The notes under the pieces: model-generated
Told to the model about the DNA's origin: nothing
Databases searched by the model: none
The model's input: the letters and a program-made list of their open reading frames with translations, nothing else
Assembly: GCA_964342465.1 (NCBI GenBank)
Contig: CAYFFQ010000004.1
Coordinates: forward strand, 99,975 to 163,974
From: MGIIb-Q1 sp964342465
Lineage (GTDB): Archaea > Thermoplasmatota > Poseidoniia > Poseidoniales > Thalassarchaeaceae
DNA length: 64,000 nt
Direction: 5' to 3'
Program-made: the position numbers and the translations under genes
Part shown: in pieces, positions 15,931 to 25,100 of the stretch
Layout: each line of letters starts with the position of its first letter
Position numbering within the stretch: the first letter of the stretch is position 1

Positions 15931-17256
15931 TCATTCACCTCCCCCGTAATAAAGAAGGTCAGTTCTTCCCACCAACTCCTTGACATTCTTGAGACCGAGT
16001 TTTCTGAGGATCTCTCGCAACCTTGATTGAACCGCCGTGTAGTAGTTGTCCAACCGCTTCACGGCCCACTCCAATTGCACCCACTCCTGCAGTTCGATGT
16101 CAGTCGTAGTCAGTCCCCAAGGGCACCCCCTACCTGATGGGCCGCCCTCGCAGTTGGAGCAGCGCGTACATCCAAGTGCCACCAAGTCACTGGTGCCAAG
16201 AACCACTCCGTCCGCCCCGAGGGCAATCGCCTTGGCGATATCATCAGCGGTCCTGATTCCACCAGAAGCGATGAGGGTAACCTCGTCACGGACGCCCTCA
16301 CTGATGAGGAACTTGTGAACTTTCGGAATCGCCAATTCTATTGGCATGGCTATATTCTTCTTCGCTATCTCTGGGGCGGCACCGGTCCCACCGAATCCAC
16401 CATCGAGATGAATGATGTGAGCGCCGGCATAATAGGAACCGACTGCCACCATGTCGACATCGTGCGGTGTTGATACCTTGACTGCAATCAGTGCATTCGG
16501 ATTGACCGTCTGAATCCAATCAATGTGCTTTGAGTGGTCTTCCACAGAATAGGTGGAATGGAATGGAAATGGGCTGAACAGACTGACAAAGGGAACCGAG
16601 CCGCGCATCTTGGCGACCTCTTCTCCAGCCTTGCTGGCGAGCAGGTGGCCTCCCAATCCCGGTTTGGCGCCCTGTGCGTACTTGAACTCCACAATCGGTG
16701 CTGCCTGAATGGCCCTCTCCTCGACACCGAAGTAGCCGGTAGCGACCTGAGTAATGACATGCTCCTTGCATTCATAGAGCTGTTCGGGATAACCCCCTTC
16801 ACCTGTTGACATGTAGGTGCCCCAATTCTTGGCGTGGCGAGCACGGGCTAACATGATGTTCACCGAGACAGAGCCGTACGACATTCCTCCTCCGTAGATG
16901 GGTATGGGTATTTCGAGTGTTTTCCTCTCATCACCTCGGCGGTTGAGTGTGATGCTGGTGTCAATGGTCTCATCTTCAGGTACCCAATTGACCTCATCGC
17001 TCATCTTGAATGAGAGCCTGTCAAAGCCGCCGTCGCTATCTCCCGTCTTGAAATTGAGATGGTCGGGCATTTTTCCAGTGGATGCCATGTACCAGGTTGA
17101 AAGAATCAATTCGTCCGTCCAGCGAGCATCTCCGAGTGCGGGCGGTATCTCGAATTTCCCGAATGCACGAGCATCCATGCCACCATGCATCAGGTGGGTT
17201 GTGCTTTCAATCAGAGTCGCACTCGGTCTGACAGGTTCCTTGTTCATCGCCATCAT
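15931..17256 (-). CDS. gltB2: Glutamate synthase FMN-binding core subunit
   Basis: The 441-residue protein is the central (beta/alpha)8 domain of glutamate synthase. Visible are the substrate and flavin segments YGGGMSYGSVSVNIMLARA, AKPGLGGHLLASKAGEEVAK, HIIHLDGGFGGTGAAPE and ASGGIRTADDIAKAIALGAD. A cysteine cluster follows (GCTRCSNCEGG then RGCPWG) that binds the [3Fe-4S] centre. It reduces 2-oxoglutarate plus ammonia to glutamate. Its start overlaps the stop of the upstream paralogue by four bases and its stop abuts the glutaminase/GXGXG gene, so the three are translationally linked. Electrons probably come from ferredoxin or an unlinked NADPH subunit, as none is encoded here. Confidence 0.92.
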   Translation of the reverse strand: MMAMNKEPVRPSATLIESTTHLMHGGMDARAFGKFEIPPALGDARWTDELILSTWYMASTGKMPDHLNFKTGDSDGGFDRLSFKMSDEVNWVPEDETIDTSITLNRRGDERKTLEIPIPIYGGGMSYGSVSVNIMLARARHAKNWGTYMSTGEGGYPEQLYECKEHVITQVATGYFGVEERAIQAAPIVEFKYAQGAKPGLGGHLLASKAGEEVAKMRGSVPFVSLFSPFPFHSTYSVEDHSKHIDWIQTVNPNALIAVKVSTPHDVDMVAVGSYYAGAHIIHLDGGFGGTGAAPEIAKKNIAMPIELAIPKVHKFLISEGVRDEVTLIASGGIRTADDIAKAIALGADGVVLGTSDLVALGCTRCSNCEGGPSGRGCPWGLTTTDIELQEWVQLEWAVKRLDNYYTAVQSRLREILRKLGLKNVKELVGRTDLLYYGGGE

Positions 17257-18794
17257 TCACCACTCCTCTGATATCCTTCGATGTCACCGAAAGCTTCTGC
17301 TTCGAGATGTGAACACCACATGGCTCGTCCGGTTTCTCCGCGGAGGCGACGCACTTCACGGATGCCCATGGCACCGAGAATTTCCAACAATTGGTCTCGC
17401 CACGAACAAGAGAGATTGACCATTCTCTGCGTCGCCCAATCGCTCTCCATGTTTCTCGGCAACTTGGCTTTGTATCCCTGCCTTGATGAGATGTCTCCAG
17501 ACAGTCTCGCTTGTATCGCTACCAGTAGAGGGAGGTCAAGGGCCACCGCGTCCAATCCGCAGATGATGGCCTTAGGCAAGTGGTCGGCGGCGACAACGCC
17601 GCCGCTGTTCATCAGAGTGATTTTATCCCTCACACCGGCATCCAAGAGTGATTGGTGCGCTTCGAGCATGTTCTCCATCACGAATTTGCCACCGGCCATG
17701 CCGTGATTGTCAGAGATGAAGTGAATGACTGGTACACCAACTTCCACCATCTCTTGTAGACTGCTTCGCCAATTGGAATCAAAAGAGATGCGGACTCCTA
17801 CTAGCAGGTCTGCGTCGCCACTCGCAGCGGCATCGTAGGCTGCTCGCTCCCAGCCATCGATTTCAACCATCCTTGTGCCGTTTCCGAATCGTCCGGCTGA
17901 TGCCGCCTCGCCGAGCGGTAGAACAGGCACGACCGACGGGCCGGCCAATCGCTGTTTCCGTACCATCTCCGCCGGCAGCAGCGCTAGCGAGTCGATACGC
18001 TTCGCACAATCCGCCCACACCTCTGCCAATTGTGGGGTGAAGGCGGTCAGAGCGGGTGTATCAAGAATAAAAGGCACCTGAATCGTCATCATTTTCGGCC
18101 CTTGGCTGACGAGACCGCCTTCGCTGTCGAACCTAAGCGACATCGGTTTGCTACCGATGTCAACGACAGTGCTTATCAATTCGCGGCCATGTATTCCATC
18201 TCGGCTCGGCCGAACGATCTCCGACATGTCGGTAAACATTCCATCCCACCCACTGCCGCCGAAACGGCCGCGGTAACCTTGGCCTCGTACGGGCACACAA
18301 CCCTTGCGCGCTTCTTCGTCGATGGTCGAGATAATCTTCTGGTTCATGTACGAATCACCGAGCGATAGTCTGGCAGGATTGGGGGTTATCTTGACGAACT
18401 CTGGGTGTTGAATGGTGCACCTCAGACACCCTACACACTTCTCTGGTTGGGGGGCGAATCCCCCGACTGGTCCAGAGAAGACACCGTATGTGCAGGGGCG
18501 TGAGAAAACGACATCCCATTGGCCGAAGTAGGTGAATGACTCCTTGAGAATCAATTTTGCGAGGCCGAATTTCCCGACCTTGACTAGGTAGCGGTTGGGG
18601 AGTGGTTGCTTGTCAGCGACCTCAAATGCATCGATGTGGTATCTGTGGTATTCTGAGGCCCTCTCTCGCGACTGCCGAGCAAACTCAGAGAAATCCAAGG
18701 AATTCTTCTTTCCGCTCATCACCTCTTCCCCTTCAGATTCGCTCAGCAGTTGCATTGACCGCCCCCCATAGGGGGCGCTGGGAGCGCGCCCCAT
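17253..18794 (-). CDS. Glutamate synthase FMN-domain paralogue with N-terminal iron-sulfur motif
   Basis: The 513-residue protein is a divergent second copy of the glutamate synthase FMN domain. Matches include GVPVIHFISDNHGMAGGKF, LMNSGGVVAADHLPKAIICG and DAVALDLPLL. The N-terminal part holds a ferredoxin-like motif in which the fourth ligand is changed: C120-x2-C123-x2-C126-x3-H130-P. The [3Fe-4S] cysteine block of the core subunit is missing. It is the promoter-proximal gene of the operon. It may serve as the electron-input subunit; whether it is catalytic is unclear. The ATG at 18794 fits a leaderless transcript from the TATA-like box at 18821-18830; internal ATGs at residues 14 and 26 are alternatives. 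Confidence 0.75.
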   Translation of the reverse strand: MGRAPSAPYGGRSMQLLSESEGEEVMSGKKNSLDFSEFARQSRERASEYHRYHIDAFEVADKQPLPNRYLVKVGKFGLAKLILKESFTYFGQWDVVFSRPCTYGVFSGPVGGFAPQPEKCVGCLRCTIQHPEFVKITPNPARLSLGDSYMNQKIISTIDEEARKGCVPVRGQGYRGRFGGSGWDGMFTDMSEIVRPSRDGIHGRELISTVVDIGSKPMSLRFDSEGGLVSQGPKMMTIQVPFILDTPALTAFTPQLAEVWADCAKRIDSLALLPAEMVRKQRLAGPSVVPVLPLGEAASAGRFGNGTRMVEIDGWERAAYDAAASGDADLLVGVRISFDSNWRSSLQEMVEVGVPVIHFISDNHGMAGGKFVMENMLEAHQSLLDAGVRDKITLMNSGGVVAADHLPKAIICGLDAVALDLPLLVAIQARLSGDISSRQGYKAKLPRNMESDWATQRMVNLSCSWRDQLLEILGAMGIREVRRLRGETGRAMWCSHLEAEAFGDIEGYQRSGE

Positions 18795-18820
18795 CTTTAA
18801 TCATTGAGTAAGGGGCGTTC

Positions 18821-18830
18821 AATAATTTAA
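18821..18830 (-). promoter_or_regulatory. TATA box of the glutamate synthase operon
   Basis: On the minus strand TTAAATTATT is centred about 32 bases upstream of the ATG at 18794. This would place transcription start within a few bases of the start codon. Confidence 0.5.
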
Positions 18831-18838
18831 CTCAACTT

Positions 18839-18852
18839 TGCTCAAACGAGCA
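18839..18852. promoter_or_regulatory. Inverted repeat TGCTC-N4-GAGCA, possible operator
   Basis: A perfect 5-bp dyad with a 4-base spacer (AAAC) lies directly upstream of the TATA-like box of the glutamate synthase operon. Placement and symmetry suit a dimeric regulator; no regulator is identified. Confidence 0.4.
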
Positions 18853-19020
18853 TTTATTGTGGGTTTGACCATTCATCCGTTCAAAAAACTGCTATTTCGC
18901 CTATACATTGAGAGAAGTCCGAGCCAGCCTTGAAAACGCTTCTCCGCAGTTGGATATTTGCTTTCTGAGGGGGCGGCTCCAAGGGCGATATTCATGACAT
19001 GAACACTTCTCGGGTTAGTT

Positions 19021-19554
19021 ATGGCGGGTGGCGGCGAGGGTGCGAAGGTGGAGATTCACGACCTCGCCATCATCGTCGGGGCGATAGGTCTGATTGGAGC
19101 CATCATCATCGCCTTCTTCGCATTACCTCTGACGGTCGACCTCGGTTCTTCTTCCTCGACAGAGGAGGTGAGGACTCTTTCTCTCGGTCAATTGGGTTCC
19201 AATGACGAGGTGGTGGTCGCTGCCACCCCTCTCTGTGTGGATAACCAAACCTGCCACATTTCCAATCTCAGACTGATTGACGAGAGCGGCGGAGAGGTGG
19301 TTTCGCAGAGTGATCTCGAGGTTGCCGAGGATGGCTCACTCTCTACCACGCTCTCGGCTCAGGATGGTGGTGCAGTCACGGTCGAGGTGTCGGGTGTTGG
19401 CGTTTGGGAGTTGTCCATCACGGCGCAGAGGCAGATACCCATCCACTTCCTGCCTTCACTCTTCTCCCTACTCATACTTGTTTGGGGTGTTTGGCGCAAA
19501 ACGCAGGAAACCGCTGACCGAGATATTGATGATGTTGTCGATTCGGCAGATTGA
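19021..19554 (+). CDS. Two-helix membrane protein with extracytoplasmic beta domain
   Basis: The 177-residue protein has a hydrophobic helix at about 15-37 (LAIIVGAIGLIGAIIIAFFALP), an extracytoplasmic beta-rich region of about 100 residues containing a Cys pair (PLCVDNQTCHIS), a second helix near the C-terminus (IHFLPSLFSLLILVWGVW) and an acidic tail. No family is recognised. It stands alone downstream of the divergent glutamate synthase operon. The two cysteines, seven residues apart outside the membrane, could form a disulfide. Confidence 0.65.
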   Translation: MAGGGEGAKVEIHDLAIIVGAIGLIGAIIIAFFALPLTVDLGSSSSTEEVRTLSLGQLGSNDEVVVAATPLCVDNQTCHISNLRLIDESGGEVVSQSDLEVAEDGSLSTTLSAQDGGAVTVEVSGVGVWELSITAQRQIPIHFLPSLFSLLILVWGVWRKTQETADRDIDDVVDSAD

Positions 19555-19733
19555 CTTCTGCACAGAAGGGATAGGTTCGGAGTTCAAGGGCAGATTGTCG
19601 GGTTGGGGAGGTTCGCTTGCCCAGTGGACAACTCGGATGCCTTCCCTGCCGGCACTTCCATCGTCGCGCTGAGATTAACTCCTGCCGAGGATAATCGGCT
19701 CCGTTCAGAGTTGTGGAAGTTAGAGCCCCCCTC

Positions 19734-21206
19734 TCACCGCCAAGTCAACTCGAAACTGTCGGTCACATATTCCACCAACCTATCGTCGGTGATGACGGCC
19801 ACCCCGCCTTCTGCCAACCCGCATTGTCTATGGGGGGTGCCATCTCTCAGAATTGACAATCCATTTGATAGACTGTTGGCCATCAACTGCCAAAGTAGAG
19901 GGATTTGGTCGCGGCTTGCTGGCAGCAATGGGCCACTCTCGAATAGGCTGGAAACCGAGGTGTCGAGGATGCGAGAATACTCTTCCATCGTAATATCCAT
20001 GTTGACAATCTGGGGGATTGAGATGGCGGGGAAGTTGACCCCCGTTTTCTCCACCAGATTGACCCCAATTCCGAGTACGACCTTTTGGTGCGAACCCGTC
20101 TGACGACCCTCGACGAGACATCCTGATAATTTTCCCCCCCCCACCCAAACATCGTTCGGCCAGCGAATCGCTACAGATTTCTCACTGCTGTCACCAGCCT
20201 CTGCCCAATGTACGCTGGCCAGACTTCTATCTTGCAGCAGCCTGACTGAGTCCACCACTGCGAGTGCAGCGCGCACTTGGGTCAGGGTGGCGGAAGCGAG
20301 GACATTTTCTTCGTCCAAGAGCCAACTGCCGGTGAAATCCCCTGTTTCCGAGTACCAACTTCTCCCTCGCTGACCTCGGCCTGCCGCCTGGTTGACGGCT
20401 ACTAGACAGTCACCGATTACCGACTCTGCATCGAGGAGTGCCCTGTTGGTGGAATCGACTTCCCCTACTACGGTCATTTTCCTCCCTTGCCAAGGCCTCC
20501 AAGCAGAGACGCATGTTAACACCTCGCCGTCACCGAGGGTCATCTGTTCTGCGATTCGAGTTGCGAACCCTCCTTTTCGCCATCGGTTCTGTAGCATCCT
20601 CCCCCTTTTGGATGATGTGTGGATTAGGTGGACCGTACCGCCATCGGCCAACAGTTCTGGAATATCACCGAGAACTCGCAAGAGTTTGTCGGACCAACCC
20701 TCCTCGCCTTTCAAATCAACCAGTCCCGCATCTTCGAGTGGCCCAAGCCTCGCCTCCCCTACAGATGGGGGGTCGAGATATGGTAGGTTCCAGACAATGA
20801 GGTGATAAGGTGCTAAGGAAACTAATTCCGGGGTCATCCTCACCTCCCCTGAATCATTCAAATCAATGCCACCCTCGACTGTGGTTATCTCGATGTTGTA
20901 CTCTATTGCATTACCTTTGGTAGCGGCTACTGCTAGTGGATTGACATCACAAGCCGTCACCTGCCACCCTCGTTGGGCGGCTGCAATCGAGATGGCTCCG
21001 GAGCCACAGCCGATCTCAAGCATCCGCCGCCCGCCCCCTCCGCCTATTCTTCCTATACATCTGTCCAATAGCGTAGTATCAATCCTAGGTGGGTAGACAG
21101 TAGGCGGTACCCGAAGGTGCATTCGGCGCAGTCCGGCCGCTCTCCACTCGTACATGACGGCGGGAGTGGATGAGATGGCGACTTCGCGGCTGATGAGTTC
21201 ATCCAC
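19734..21206 (-). CDS. birA: HemK2-like methyltransferase fused to biotin--protein ligase
   Basis: The 490-residue protein has two domains. Residues 1-240 are a class I methyltransferase: VYPPRIDTTLL (the pre-motif of HemK2-type enzymes), SAM loop MLEIGCGSGAISIAAA, acidic DVNPLAV, and NLPYLDPP in place of the canonical NPPY. Residues 241-490 are a biotin ligase: STNRALL, the biotinoyl-AMP loop GRGQRGRSW, RWPNDVWVGGGKLSGCLVE and VLGIGVNL. The first half resembles enzymes that methylate glutamine in release factor aRF1; the second attaches biotin to carboxylases. No biotin-repressor DNA-binding domain is present. One continuous frame with no internal break argues for a true fusion. I have not seen this pair joined elsewhere, but cannot search. 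Confidence 0.85.
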   Translation of the reverse strand: MDELISREVAISSTPAVMYEWRAAGLRRMHLRVPPTVYPPRIDTTLLDRCIGRIGGGGGRRMLEIGCGSGAISIAAAQRGWQVTACDVNPLAVAATKGNAIEYNIEITTVEGGIDLNDSGEVRMTPELVSLAPYHLIVWNLPYLDPPSVGEARLGPLEDAGLVDLKGEEGWSDKLLRVLGDIPELLADGGTVHLIHTSSKRGRMLQNRWRKGGFATRIAEQMTLGDGEVLTCVSAWRPWQGRKMTVVGEVDSTNRALLDAESVIGDCLVAVNQAAGRGQRGRSWYSETGDFTGSWLLDEENVLASATLTQVRAALAVVDSVRLLQDRSLASVHWAEAGDSSEKSVAIRWPNDVWVGGGKLSGCLVEGRQTGSHQKVVLGIGVNLVEKTGVNFPAISIPQIVNMDITMEEYSRILDTSVSSLFESGPLLPASRDQIPLLWQLMANSLSNGLSILRDGTPHRQCGLAEGGVAVITDDRLVEYVTDSFELTWR

Positions 21207-21397
21207 ATCTCTCGGAGAAGGTGGCTAATATCAAGCGTTTTCTCTCGGATTAGAGGATACCTTTATTTCAAACCCCTCTGAATGGAGTACCGGAGGAGCC
21301 AACTCCACCACTGACTGGGCGGTCAGCATGGTTAGCGTATGCCATGCGGTAGGTTTTTGAATAGTACCCAAGTCCGAGGTTAGCCCACTACAGCCAT

Positions 21398-21471
21398 GGG
21401 CCTGTAGCTCAGTCAGGTAGAGCGACGGACTTTTAATCCGTTGGTCGCGGGTTCGAACCCCGTCGGGCCCG
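21398..21471 (+). tRNA. tRNA-Lys (UUU)
   Basis: A 74-base cloverleaf. The acceptor stem GGGCCTG pairs with CGGGCCC (one G-T pair), with discriminator G. The D-arm contains TAGCTCAGTCAGGTAGAGC. The anticodon stem ACGGA/TCCGT encloses loop CTTTTAA with anticodon TTT, and the T-arm is CGCGGGTTCGAACCCCG. CCA is not encoded and no intron is seen. It lies 51 bases upstream of rpoH on the same strand. Confidence 0.97.
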
Positions 21472-21522
21472 CTCGCCGCTGGGACGCAGTACTGTGGTTG
21501 TGAAGGGTTACGGGGTGTTGGC

Positions 21523-22113
21523 ATGGCGGTAAAATCATCAACGAAGAAGAGGCTGATGGAACTTGGAGTCAAGGAAGAACTGGCCCACAAACTCGCCGAC
21601 GACGCCAACATGGATACCATCAAGAAGATGAGTACGAACGATGTCGCAACCAAACTCGGACTCAAGATTGGCGACAACGAACTCGAATCCATCATGGACA
21701 TCATTCGTAAGCAGACCGCATCGAAGAGAAGCCAGCCGACTCGCAGAGTCGAGATGAAGGCGAGGCTCAGAAAACTGGAAACCAACATCCCGTTAGGTGA
21801 ACGCAGATTCAACGTTCTCAACCATGAACTCGTCCCCATGCATGAACTCGTTCCTCTTGAGGAGGAGGTGGGCGAATTAGCACCTTGGGAACTTATGGGA
21901 GAGGGTTTCGATGGCGAACCCCGCCTCCGCCGTGAACTTCTCCCCAAGATTCTAATTTCAGACCCAGCGATTCAGTCACTCAAAGAGGCCTCGGAAGCGG
22001 CAGACCCGGAGTTGCGAGCAGGGTGGTTGAAGAACCGCATCGTGAGGATCACGAGAAGGAGTCCTTCGGCCGGCTCCCACATCGCATACAGACTAGTGGT
22101 AGAGGGTATCTGA
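21523..22113 (+). CDS. rpoH: DNA-directed RNA polymerase subunit H (Rpo5) with extra N-terminal domain
   Basis: The C-terminal ~100 of 196 residues are archaeal RpoH: FNVLNHELVPMHELVPL, LPKILISDPAIQSL and RSPSAGSHIAYRLVVEG, with an insertion of about 15 residues after the first block. Residues 1-70 are extra. Their sequence (TKKRLMELGVKEELAHKLAD) looks helix-hairpin-helix-like and is homologous to the N-terminus of RpoA'' in the same operon: 20 of the first 47 positions are identical without gaps. RpoH (eukaryotic Rpb5) forms part of the polymerase jaw. A GGGGTG ribosome site lies 5 bases before the ATG. It is the first gene of the rpoH-B-A1-A2-rpl30e operon. Confidence 0.93.
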   Translation: MAVKSSTKKRLMELGVKEELAHKLADDANMDTIKKMSTNDVATKLGLKIGDNELESIMDIIRKQTASKRSQPTRRVEMKARLRKLETNIPLGERRFNVLNHELVPMHELVPLEEEVGELAPWELMGEGFDGEPRLRRELLPKILISDPAIQSLKEASEAADPELRAGWLKNRIVRITRRSPSAGSHIAYRLVVEGI

Positions 22114-22127
22114 GGGGGGTTGAAAAC

Positions 22128-25100
22128 ATGCGAGAGATCATTGAGACATATTTCAGAGAGAGAAGCCTAGTGAACCATCAGATTGCATCTTACGATGACT
22201 GCCTCCCCAAGGGTGATGGCAGTGAATGCCGGTTCGAGAAGATAATCCAGAACATCCGAATCGGGACCGACGAGATCATCAACGATGACGAAGGTGGATT
22301 GGTCAAACTAGACGTGCTTGATAATGAGATTTCCGTCAGAATGAAGAATCTCACTCTCGGCCCACCTACAATCCGCGAAGCGAACGGAGCCAACAACGAG
22401 AATGCTACTCCCCTCGAGTGTCGCTTGAGGAAACTCACTTACGGTTCACCGATCTATCTCGACTTCACCATCAACAGGGAAGACCTCCCCACCCCTATCA
22501 AGGAGGACAGAGTGCAGGTGGGTACCATGCCCATCATGGTCCGCTCAGAGCGATGCAACCTCCACCCGAGCCATGTAGACAGAGACAGAAACCTCAACCC
22601 GAGTATGAGTGAGGAGGACAAGGCATACTACGAGAACCTCCTCGCAAAGATGGGTGAGGACCCCAACGACCCAGGTGGGTATTTTATCATCAACGGAACA
22701 GAGCGCGTCCTCATTTCGATGGAGGACCTCGCCCCCAACCGAGTGACGGTTGAGATGAACAAGAGATACAGTAGAAAGACAGAGGTTGCCAAGATTTTCT
22801 CCCAGAAGGATGGTGTGAGGAAACCTTTGACCGTCGAGAAGAGGAAGGATGGAATGCTGATGGTGAAAATCAGTTCCGCAGGAGCACAGGTCATTCCCGC
22901 AGTTCTGCTGATGCGCGCTCTTGGAATTGATTCAGACGAGGAGATTTTCGCCTCTATCGCCGGCCAGAAAGAGGCATTCAAGTATGTCGTGGCCAATATC
23001 AATCATGTCCGCGACCCACATACGAAGGACGCCTACGGGGTCGAGACCCATGAGGAGGCAATCGGTTGGCTGGAGAAGAAATTTGCCGCCGGCCAGCAGA
23101 AGGACTACCGAGAACAGCGTGTCACCAATCTGATGGACAAGGAACTTCTCCCTCATCTTGGCGACCAACCCGAACACCGAATGAAGAAGGCGGTATTCTT
23201 GGGGAGAATAGTCAGACAGGTTCTCGAGATGGCCATCTCCGAAGACCAGAAACCGAATGACAAGGACCACTACGCCAACAAGCGTGTCCGTCTCGCTGGT
23301 GACCTCATTGAAGACCTGTTCAGGGTCAGCATGAGCCAACTCGCACGCGACCTGAAGTACCAGTTGGAGCGTCATCACAACCGCAAGCGCGAGTTGAAAA
23401 TAGGCAGTTGTCTGAGGCCAGATGTCCTGACCTCCAAGATAATGCACGCCCTCGCTACTGGCAACTGGGTAGGTGGCCGCACCGGTGTCAGTCAACTGCT
23501 GGACCGCACGACATTCATCTCCGCCCTCTCCCACATGCGCAGGGTGACAAGCCCTCTCGTTCGCAGCCAACCTCATTTTGAGGCGCGAGACCTGCACCCT
23601 ACTCAATGGGGCAGATTGTGCCCCAATGAGACTCCTGAAGGTCAGAACTGCGGTTTGGTGAAGAATGCGGCCCACATGATTGATGTTTCTGAGGCAGTCC
23701 GCGAAGACGATGTCAAGGCACTCCTGCTAGAGGCCGGCGTCATCGAGCCGGAAGACTGGTCGGAAGGCTCCCGTGTTCACGTCAATGGCGACATTTTCGG
23801 ACTGCATAAGAATCCACACCGACTCGTCCAGCACTTCAAGAGGAGACGCAGAAACGGCAGAATCCGTCCAGAGGTCTCAATCCGCCACGATTCCGTCAAC
23901 CGCGACATCTTCATCAACACCGACAAGGGTAGAATCTTGCGGCCCCTGTTGGTACTTGAGTCTGGCAACATCGTCCTCTCCAAGGAGCACCTCACAAACC
24001 TCAGAAACAGAGAGGTGACCTTCACCGACCTCATCAACGAGGGTGTAGTCGAGTGGGTGGATGCTGAGGAAGAAGAGGACCTACTCATCGCACCGCGGCC
24101 GTTCGACCTGCCACACTTCTCACCGAAGTTCAACCGACCCATCAATCCAGCCAAGGTGACATGGACCAACCTCGGTGAATTCGAAATCGACAGTGCGAAC
24201 CTCGAAGTTGAAGTCCAACTCCCCAACGGTAAATGGGAGACTGAGCGGTTTCAGGTTCCATTGAACTACCATCAAGACGATGTCGATGCACTTCGCCGCA
24301 AGGAGAGAAGGTCCGGAGAGGTTTTGGTCTACACCCATGTTGAGATAGACCCACAGTTGATTCTCGGTGTCTGCGCTTCCCTTGTGCCATATCCTGAGCA
24401 CAACTCCACGCCTAGAGTCACAGGTGGTACGGCGATGGTGAAACAATCCCTCGGATTGCCATCAAGTAATCACCGAGTAAGGCCAGACACCCGCATGCAT
24501 GTTCTGGACTACCCGCAGCGTTCTATAGTTCAAACTGAGGCGATGAAGCACACCCGATTCGTTGAACGGCCGGGCGGCCAGAATTACATCGTCGCCGTCC
24601 TCAGCCACCACGGCTACAACATGCAGGACGCGGTCATCATGAACCGAGCCTCGGTAGAACGCGCCCTCGGCCGCTCCAGTTTCACTCGCACATACAATGC
24701 AGAGAGAAAGAGATTTCCGGGCGGACAGGAAGAGGAGATCCAAATCCCAGGCGTTGGCCAAGATGAGGTCAAAGGTCGCAAGGATGGGACCGAGTATGAA
24801 CATCTTGAATTCGATGGACTCCCTCACCCTGAGACCTTCCTTTCGGGAAAGAACGATGAGAACAAGGCGGTGTTGGTTGGGAAAACCAGTCCACCACGCT
24901 TCTTGGAAGAGGGCCATGGTGCATTCATGATGGGCCAATACCGTCAGGAATCGAGCATGCATGTACGGCACGGTGAGTCAGGTCATCTCGACCACCTCTT
25001 CGTCACAGAGAGTCTGGACGCTGGAAGATTGGTTAGAATCACCCTGCGTCAACACAGAATTCCCGAATTGGGAGACAAGTTCTCCTCCCGCCACGGACAG

